This document shows positions 6,909 to 8,813 of a stretch of DNA of 8,813 bases, piece after piece. The DNA comes from Gammaproteobacteria bacterium. GTDB lineage: Bacteria; Pseudomonadota; Gammaproteobacteria; Steroidobacterales; Steroidobacteraceae. Each line of letters starts with the position of its first letter. Position 1 is the stretch's first letter. The position numbers and the translations under genes were made by a program. Location: contig JASHUC010000401.1 of assembly GCA_030040235.1 (NCBI GenBank), positions 1-8,813 on the forward strand, in the 5' to 3' direction. Under the pieces are notes generated by a model that did no database searches, had not been told where the DNA came from, and was given only the letters and a program-made list of their open reading frames with translations.

Positions 6909-7042
6909 AATATGTCGCCTCGCCTCCCACACGAGCGCGCCTTTTGTGAACCGCGGCCGCAAGCCCGGCCTGTGCAGAGGCTAAGCTCCGATTGGCCGAG
7001 ATAAGGCATCGCTCGAGACGTGGGGGCTGCTCAAGTCGTCAC

Positions 7043-7390
7043 ATGAAGGGATCGCTGCTTCTAGGGAGTTCGCTCGGCGCGTTGCTCGTGTCGGGCTGTC
7101 TCGTCCACACCCCGATCGTCTCCTCGGGGAAAAGCAACTACATCGTGTCCTCGCGCTCGAGCGTATGCCGCAGCTGCCCCAATGCCGCAACCGCGCTCGA
7201 GGCCGCAAGCAAGTTCTGCGCGAAGATGGGCAAGTCGCTCGTCGTGCGCAACACGAGCGGATACATGGACCCGTTCGGCTACAACAGCAAGAATCAGCTG
7301 GTCTTCAGCTGCCGCGATGAGAGCAGTCCGGCACCTGCACAAACGACCTCCGCGAACGGCACGATTTTCGTAGACCCCGGGATCGACTAA
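7043..7390 (+). CDS. Small cysteine-containing lipoprotein, unknown function
   Basis: This 115-residue protein has a lipoprotein signal peptide: K2, a hydrophobic stretch 5-16 and the lipobox V16-S-G-C19, so Cys19 would be lipidated and the protein anchored in the envelope. The mature part holds four more cysteines (C42 and C45 as CxxC, C59, C90), a helix-like segment with FCAKMGK at about 58-64, and a C-terminal tail after the C90-R-D-E segment. Four cysteines could form two disulfides in the periplasm. I do not recognise a named family, although small lipoproteins with an 'FC..xGK' element are common. The start is the ATG at 7043, which gives a perfect lipoprotein signal; the ribosome binding site is weak. 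mtnA follows after 9 bp, in the same reading frame after the TAA. Confidence 0.75.
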   Translation: MKGSLLLGSSLGALLVSGCLVHTPIVSSGKSNYIVSSRSSVCRSCPNAATALEAASKFCAKMGKSLVVRNTSGYMDPFGYNSKNQLVFSCRDESSPAPAQTTSANGTIFVDPGID

Positions 7391-7393
7391 AAT
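7388..7393 (+). promoter_or_regulatory. Possible -10 box for a leaderless mtnA transcript
   Basis: TAAAAT matches the -10 consensus at five of six positions. It overlaps the lipoprotein stop codon and ends six bases before the GTG start of mtnA, so transcription would begin at about the start codon itself. No ribosome binding site precedes mtnA. No good -35 box is visible, so this is tentative. Confidence 0.25.
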
Positions 7394-7399
7394 TCGGCG

Positions 7400-8494
7400 G
7401 TGAAGGTCGCGGGCAAGCACTACCGCACGATCTGGGCGGTGCCCGGCGGAGCGGTCCGGGTCATCGACCAGTCGCGGCTTCCCTTCGAGTTTGCAACCGT
7501 CGATCTTCAGACTCTGGAGGATGCCGCCCGCGCCATCCGATCGATGGTGGTGCGCGGAGCCCCGCTGATCGGTGCGACGGCAGCGTACGGCGTCGCGCTC
7601 GCGCTGCGCTCGCGGCCCACGGACGAGCGTCTCGCAGAGGCCGAACACGCGCTGCGCGCGACCCGTCCCACGGCCCAGAACCTTTCCTGGGCGCTCAGCC
7701 GCATGCGAAGCGCCGTGGCAGAGGCCGCCCCGGCCGATCGCGCCGAGCTCGCATTCCGGGAAGCCGCGCGGATCTGCGACGCCGATGTCGAGCAGTGCCG
7801 CGCGATCGGCGGCTATGGGCTCGAGATCATCCGGCGGCAGGGGCAGGTCACCGGTGGCCGGACGGTCAATATCCTCACCCACTGCAACGCCGGCTGGCTC
7901 GCCTGCGTCGATTGGGGAACGGCGCTCGCCCCGGTCTACATGGCGCACGAGGCCGGCATCCCACTGCACGTCTGGGTAGACGAGACCCGGCCGCGCAACC
8001 AGGGCGCGGCGCTCACCGCATTCGAGCTCGCCTCTCACGGCGTGCCGCACACGGTCATCGCCGACAATCTCGGCGGACATCTCATGCAGTGCGGGCGGGT
8101 GGACATGGTCATCGTCGGAAGCGATCGGACCACGGCCTCGGGAGATGTCTGCAACAAGGTAGGAACCTATCTCAAGGCGCTCGCCGCCTCGGACAACTGT
8201 GTGCCCTTCTATGCCGCCCTGCCGATGAGCACGATCGATTGGTCGATCGACGAACCTCGCGATATTCCGATCGAGGAGCGCCCGGCGCTCGAGCTGACGC
8301 ACGTCACGGGTCGAACCGCAGCGGGCAGCCTGGAAACGGTGCGCGTCGTGCCGGAGTCGAGTGCAGCGCTGAATCTCGCGTTCGATGTGACACCGGCGCG
8401 TTTGGTGACGGCGTTGATCACCGACCGCGGGGTCTGCGCGGCGAGCCGCGCCGGCCTTCAGGCGCTCGGGCATCGCGAGGCCGCGAATGGTTGA
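7400..8494 (+). CDS. mtnA: S-methyl-5-thioribose-1-phosphate isomerase MtnA
   Basis: MtnA converts 5-methylthioribose 1-phosphate to 5-methylthioribulose 1-phosphate in the cytoplasm, in salvage of the methylthioadenosine left by polyamine and other SAM-dependent syntheses. The 364-residue length is typical. Family motifs are RGAPLIG (52-58), THCNAG (160-165) with catalytic Cys162, VDETRPRNQGA (193-203), and GSDR (240-243) with catalytic Asp242 followed by GDVCNKVGTY. These match the Cys160/Asp240 pair of the Bacillus enzyme. The start is GTG: TAA lies nine bases upstream in the same frame, the next ATG (codon 49) is inside the conserved core, and MKVAGKHYRTIW is a normal N-terminus. No Shine-Dalgarno is visible, so translation may be coupled to the upstream lipoprotein gene or the message may be leaderless. 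The stop overlaps the following aldolase gene by 8 bp, indicating an operon. Confidence 0.97.
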   Translation: MKVAGKHYRTIWAVPGGAVRVIDQSRLPFEFATVDLQTLEDAARAIRSMVVRGAPLIGATAAYGVALALRSRPTDERLAEAEHALRATRPTAQNLSWALSRMRSAVAEAAPADRAELAFREAARICDADVEQCRAIGGYGLEIIRRQGQVTGGRTVNILTHCNAGWLACVDWGTALAPVYMAHEAGIPLHVWVDETRPRNQGAALTAFELASHGVPHTVIADNLGGHLMQCGRVDMVIVGSDRTTASGDVCNKVGTYLKALAASDNCVPFYAALPMSTIDWSIDEPRDIPIEERPALELTHVTGRTAAGSLETVRVVPESSAALNLAFDVTPARLVTALITDRGVCAASRAGLQALGHREAANG

Positions 8495-8813
8495 TGCGAG
8501 CCTGCGCGCGGAGGTGATCGCCACCTGCCGTGAGCTCACCCTGCGCGGGCTGTCCCATGGAACCTCCGGTAATGTCAGCGTGCGGCGCGATGCGGGGCAC
8601 TTCCTCGTGAGTCCCACCGGTTTGGACTACGCTGCGCTTCAACCCGATGACATTCCGCTCATGGATTTCGACGGGCGCTGGTTCGGTGGGCGCCGGCCCT
8701 CGAGCGAATGGCGATTTCATCGCGATATCCTGCGGGAGCGGCGCGATGTGAGTGCCGTGGTCCATGCGCATCCGCCCAAGGCGACGAGTCTGGCGTGCAC
8801 CGGGCGCGGAATC
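8487..8813 (+). CDS. Class II aldolase, FucA/Ald2-like (3' end beyond window)
   Basis: The first 109 codons run to the window edge; a full member would be about 200-220 residues. The N-terminus reads MVDASLRAEVIATCRELTLR, then HGTSGNVSVR (24-33) for phosphate binding, SPTGLDY (42-48), PSSEWRFH (71-78) with Glu74, and VVHAHPP with His93 and His95. Glu74, His93 and His95 align with Glu73, His92 and His94 of E. coli fuculose-1-phosphate aldolase, the catalytic base and two zinc ligands. The third zinc histidine should lie beyond the edge. PSSEWRFH matches FucA more closely than MtnB dehydratase. With mtnA overlapping it by 8 bp, the likely substrate is 5-methylthioribulose 1-phosphate (or 5-deoxyribulose 1-phosphate), cleaved to dihydroxyacetone phosphate and an aldehyde. 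MtnB or another sugar-phosphate aldolase remain alternatives. Confidence 0.9.
   Translation, partial: MVDASLRAEVIATCRELTLRGLSHGTSGNVSVRRDAGHFLVSPTGLDYAALQPDDIPLMDFDGRWFGGRRPSSEWRFHRDILRERRDVSAVVHAHPPKATSLACTGRGI

Larger units (their letters stand above)
6600..7042. other. Divergent intergenic region without a convincing gene
   Basis: This 443-bp stretch separates the DUF3300 operon (minus) from the lipoprotein gene (plus), so it must carry at least one promoter, probably two. The short open frames in it have Arg/Ala-rich, low-complexity products, no ribosome binding sites and no recognisable domains, so I call none. It contains two inverted repeats, listed separately. On the minus strand TAAACT (6652-6657) resembles a -10 box about 50 bases before the DUF3300 start, but no matching -35 box is visible. 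Confidence 0.6.

Noticed and set aside
6596..7009. 137-codon minus-strand open frame in the divergent region
   Set aside because: The product is low-complexity with no domain or signal and has no ribosome site; it overlaps the DUF3300 start region.
7061..8617. 518-codon open frame on the minus strand opposite mtnA
   Set aside because: It lies antisense to the unmistakable mtnA, lipoprotein and aldolase genes. Its product is Arg/Ala/Gly-rich without domains, a usual by-product of high GC.

Overview
The window is a GC-rich chromosomal stretch (strongly G/C-ending codons, good Shine-Dalgarno sites before several genes) that looks proteobacterial. A gammaproteobacterium of the Steroidobacteraceae/Xanthomonadales kind is my best guess, inferred from the protein families rather than from any marker gene. 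No tRNA, rRNA, CRISPR array, transposase or phage gene was seen.

Layout. (1) 4-1967, plus strand: an exported protein of unknown function, then two paralogous four-helix membrane proteins of the DUF6644 type. The first two genes overlap by 4 bp. Between the two paralogs lies a compact 139-bp element with 35-bp inverted arms and nested hairpins (1291-1429). (2) 1997-3457: cobQ (cobyric acid synthase), standing without other cobalamin genes. (3) 3506-4378: a short-chain dehydrogenase/reductase whose best-supported start gives it an N-terminal signal peptide, which is unusual for a nucleotide-dependent enzyme. (4) 4391-6599, minus strand: a two-gene operon of exported proteins, DUF3300 followed by DUF2950, converging on the SDR gene with a 12-bp gap. 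(5) 6600-7042: a 443-bp divergent intergenic region with no convincing gene but two clear inverted repeats. (6) 7043-8813, plus strand: a small cysteine-containing lipoprotein, mtnA (methylthioribose-1-phosphate isomerase), and the first 109 codons of a class II aldolase that overlaps mtnA by 8 bp and runs off the window.

How the genes work together. The clearest pathway statement is at the right end. MtnA coupled to a FucA-type class II aldolase, rather than to a typical MtnB dehydratase, fits the dihydroxyacetone-phosphate shunt for salvage of 5'-methylthioadenosine and 5'-deoxyadenosine. The left operon and the DUF3300/DUF2950 pair are both envelope-associated and of unknown function. The items most worth a second look are the inverted-repeat element, the signal-peptide SDR, the mtnA-aldolase pair and the tandem DUF6644 operon.
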